A stretch of 8,032 nucleotides of DNA from assembly GCA_029288275.1 (NCBI GenBank), contig JARIHM010000136.1:1-8032 (forward strand). Reading direction: 5' to 3'. Both the position numbers and the translations under genes were made by a program. Below, piece after piece: positions 6,812 to 8,032 of the stretch. The DNA comes from Candidatus Saccharimonadota bacterium (lineage in GTDB: Bacteria; Patescibacteriota; Saccharimonadia; UBA4664). How positions within the stretch are numbered: position 1 is the first letter of the stretch; the number at the start of each line of letters is the position of its first letter. The notes below the pieces were generated by a model. It searched no databases and had not been told where the DNA came from. It saw only the letters and a list, made by a program, of their open reading frames with translations.

Positions 6812-6840
6812 TTTTCATTTTTTAGCCTATGGCATACGAT
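6812..6840 (+). promoter_or_regulatory. Possible promoter of the HD hydrolase gene
   Basis: TTTTCA (6812-6817) and TACGAT (6835-6840), each four of six to consensus and 17 bases apart, would start transcription near 6847 and give a leader of about 50 bases. It is weak, but it is the best pair between the operator and the ribosome site. Confidence 0.25.
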
Positions 6841-6882
6841 TCTGTTTGTAAGGATGAACAATCATCTACGTACCTTAAGCAG

Positions 6883-6890
6883 AAAAGGAG
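6883..6890 (+). promoter_or_regulatory. Strong ribosome binding site deciding a GTG start
   Basis: AAAAGGAG, the best ribosome site in the window, lies 7 bases before the GTG at 6898. It overrides the in-frame ATG at 6829, which has no ribosome site and falls inside the probable promoter. Confidence 0.8.
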
Positions 6891-6897
6891 AACCACC

Positions 6898-7824
6898 GTG
6901 GCCCGCTATGGCCTGTGGACGCCCTACATCAATGAACCCAAGATGTTTGACTGGTATTCGTTGCCGGAGGAGCTTCAAGCCGAGCTGGACGCGTACGCGC
7001 CGGATGGTACGGAGCTCAATGCTATGGCCCCGGAACGATTCCGCAGTTTCTGCCACCAGGTGGTAGCCTACGCCAACGCCTCGGTGCCCGATCTGCCTGA
7101 TCATGGGCCCAAGCACTTCCGCGAAGTCAAGGAGGCCGGTATGGCTGCGGCGGCAATGTACGAGCAGCTGACTGGCCGTTTCCTGCCGCTGGCCGTTAAG
7201 CAGGCGCTGGCCGCCGCGCTGTATCAGCACGATTGCCACCACGGCGGCAGCACCCTGCGCGCCGATGTGCGGACTCCGGCCCTGCTGTTCCGACCGGAGC
7301 TGGGCACGCGCGTGTCAGTAGAGTGGGTGTCGTCCCTGGCTATCAACGAGTTTGGCCAGCGCCACGATCTGCCCCTACCCTGGCGGATCTTCCAGATGAT
7401 GGTGGTGTGGTGTTCCACCTTTGGTGGCAACCAGCCGCGCGCTCGCGAGCTGGGCATTCCTGATGTGCAGCCGGAAGGTCTGTGGGGCTGCCTCATGCGC
7501 GCCGCCGATGTGTGGCTGGCCCCGGACATTCGGGATTGCATCCGCAAGGCAGCGGCCGTCAAGTACGGCGAGGTGCCGATTGAGACTCCGCCCACGACGG
7601 CACGCGGCTTCATTGAGGCCCAGCTCGGCTTCTGCTCCTACGTGCGGCATTGCCACGACCGGCTGGACGAAATGGCCGGCGTGCCGGTAACCCGCGAGCT
7701 GGGCTGGCGCGATACCGTTCACCGCCACGAGATCACCTTCAGCCGCCTGCTGGCTGGTCGGGAGCCGGAGCTCATGCGGTTCACGGAGCAGCAGCTGGCG
7801 GCCTATTACCCGGTGGCTGCCTGA
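6898..7824 (+). CDS. HD-superfamily phosphohydrolase resembling class I cyclic-nucleotide phosphodiesterases
   Basis: A 308-residue soluble protein with GTG start. The metal-binding pattern is visible: DHGPKHFREV (68-77; His69 and His73), HDCHHGG (111-117; His111, Asp112, His115) and RAADVWLAP (Asp204). This lines up with class I cyclic nucleotide phosphodiesterases, where YHNxxHxxxV gives the catalytic His and first metal His, HDxxHxG the next two ligands, and a CADLSNP-like segment the last Asp. The spacing from His73 to His111 is also similar. Hydrolysis of a phosphodiester or nucleotide is therefore likely, but the substrate is unknown and a general HD phosphohydrolase is the safer reading. 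It is divergent from the TrmB-like regulator and its stop overlaps the start of a Cys-rich ORF (TGATG). Its base composition looks more GC-rich than the left-hand genes. Confidence 0.72.
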   Translation: MARYGLWTPYINEPKMFDWYSLPEELQAELDAYAPDGTELNAMAPERFRSFCHQVVAYANASVPDLPDHGPKHFREVKEAGMAAAAMYEQLTGRFLPLAVKQALAAALYQHDCHHGGSTLRADVRTPALLFRPELGTRVSVEWVSSLAINEFGQRHDLPLPWRIFQMMVVWCSTFGGNQPRARELGIPDVQPEGLWGCLMRAADVWLAPDIRDCIRKAAAVKYGEVPIETPPTTARGFIEAQLGFCSYVRHCHDRLDEMAGVPVTRELGWRDTVHRHEITFSRLLAGREPELMRFTEQQLAAYYPVAA

Positions 7825-7988
7825 TGCCTAAATGGGGGCGCCTGCGAGGGCTCATCCGCAAGTGCAAGTGCAACTGTAAGTGCAACCACCAGCGGCCGGA
7901 TAACCCTAACGTTATCCGTTGCAACACCTGCCGTTGCCGCTGCCGCTCTAAAGACGGCCGCACCTGCCCGTGTTGCGGGGTTCAAGAT
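7824..7988 (+). CDS. Cysteine-rich small protein, probable metal binder, 3' truncated
   Basis: The ATG at 7824-7826 shares bases with the stop of the HD hydrolase (TGATG), suggesting translational coupling. Fifty-five natural codons are visible, with 11 cysteines and one nearby histidine: a CxCxCxC cluster (Cys14, 16, 18, 20, then His22), a second CxxCxCxC cluster (Cys33, 36, 38, 40) and CPCC (Cys48, 50, 51). The rest is strongly basic, with many Arg and Lys. Such dense CxC packing is typical of metallothionein-like or zinc-cluster proteins, but I recognise no family. The reading frame is cut at 7988 by sequencing adapter, so the true C-terminus is missing; the apparent extension LSLIHI and the stop at 8007-8009 are adapter. 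Zn or Cu binding is inferred from composition. A chance ORF is possible but the spaced clusters argue against it. Confidence 0.6.
7897..7918. repeat. Perfect 8-bp hairpin inside the Cys-rich ORF
   Basis: CGGATAAC-CCTAAC-GTTATCCG forms an 8-bp stem with a 6-base loop, in the part coding for the linker between the two Cys clusters. No T-run follows, so it is not an intrinsic terminator. It may be an mRNA structure or coincidence. Confidence 0.4.
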
Positions 7989-8032
7989 CTGTCTCTTATA
8001 CACATCTGACGCTGCCGACGACTAGTCGAGTG
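7989..8032 (+). other. Nextera sequencing adapter contamination at the contig end
   Basis: The 19-base Tn5 mosaic end CTGTCTCTTATACACATCT (7989-8007) is followed by GACGCTGCCGACGA (8008-8021), together the reverse complement of the Nextera Read 1 transposase adapter. Next come CTAGTCGA (8022-8029), in the i5 index position and matching from memory the reverse complement of index S513 (TCGACTAG), and GTG (8030-8032), the first bases of the flow-cell end of the adapter. This is library read-through left in the assembly, not genome. Natural sequence stops at 7988. Confidence 0.98.

Noticed and set aside
6829..6897. ATG at 6829 as start of the HD hydrolase
   Set aside because: It has no ribosome site, overlaps the probable promoter, and encodes a polar head; GTG at 6898 has AAAAGGAG at ideal spacing.
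7897..7918. Rho-independent terminator
   Set aside because: The stem has no following T-run and lies inside an open coding frame.
7860..7950. Short tandem repeats as a microsatellite or CRISPR-like array
   Set aside because: The repeats such as AAGTGC and TGCCG follow from the KC and RC codon pattern of the Cys-rich ORF and have no regular repeat/spacer structure.
1..7988. TGA recoded as glycine, as in some CPR lineages
   Set aside because: TGA ends two complete genes and does not occur in frame within any of the coding regions, so the code is standard.
7989..8007. Tn5 mosaic end as evidence for a natural transposon
   Set aside because: It is followed directly by the Nextera handle, an 8-base index and further adapter bases, so it comes from library preparation.
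7988..8009. Natural C-terminus and TGA stop of the Cys-rich protein
   Set aside because: The last codons and the stop are read from adapter, so the protein is truncated at residue 55.

Overview
The window reads as a densely packed piece of bacterial chromosome. Eight genes occupy almost all of it, none of the gaps exceeds 200 bases, and two neighbouring pairs overlap tail to tail. The code is the standard bacterial one: two complete genes end in TGA and no gene reads through it. Two sensor kinases with multi-pass membrane N-termini, one with the SHQL-type phosphoacceptor box, a TrmB-like regulator and very tight packing remind me of Patescibacteria (CPR, Saccharibacteria-like). That is a family-level impression, not proof. 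I see no rRNA, tRNA, CRISPR array or genuine mobile element.

Layout. (1) 1-1958, +: a membrane histidine kinase with a 7TM-like sensor, GAF-like region and kinase core, cut off at its 5' end by the window edge. (2) 1948-2871, -: an AEC-family transporter overlapping the kinase 3' end by 11 bases. (3) 2872-3061: a divergent promoter region with a hairpin, a perfect DnaA-box sequence and promoter elements. (4) 3062-5163, +: a stand-alone CheY-like receiver and a PAS-containing membrane histidine kinase, 17 bases apart, forming a two-component operon. (5) 5160-6772, -: a TrmB-like regulator followed by a stand-alone 7TM protein; the 7TM stop overlaps the kinase stop at a shared CTAG. (6) 6773-6897: a divergent regulatory region with a perfect 7-bp inverted repeat inside the regulator promoter. 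(7) 6898-7988, +: an HD-superfamily phosphohydrolase with metal-ligand motifs like class I cyclic-nucleotide phosphodiesterases, followed through a TGATG stop/start overlap by an unusual 11-cysteine small ORF that runs off the real sequence.

The last 44 bases (7989-8032) are not biological. They are a Nextera transposase adapter, an i5-type index and the first bases of the next adapter segment. The natural sequence therefore ends at 7988, and any protein tail reading LSLIHI in that stretch is artefact.

How the genes may work together: the window is dominated by sensing and signalling (two kinases, one receiver, one 7TM protein, one ligand-type regulator, one possible nucleotide phosphodiesterase). 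The TrmB/7TM unit and the HD-hydrolase/Cys-rich unit are divergent around one palindrome, which suggests shared control. A similar TGTGC/GCACA inverted repeat lies in the predicted leader of the transporter gene, so the regulator might also act there. Both regulatory links are inference.
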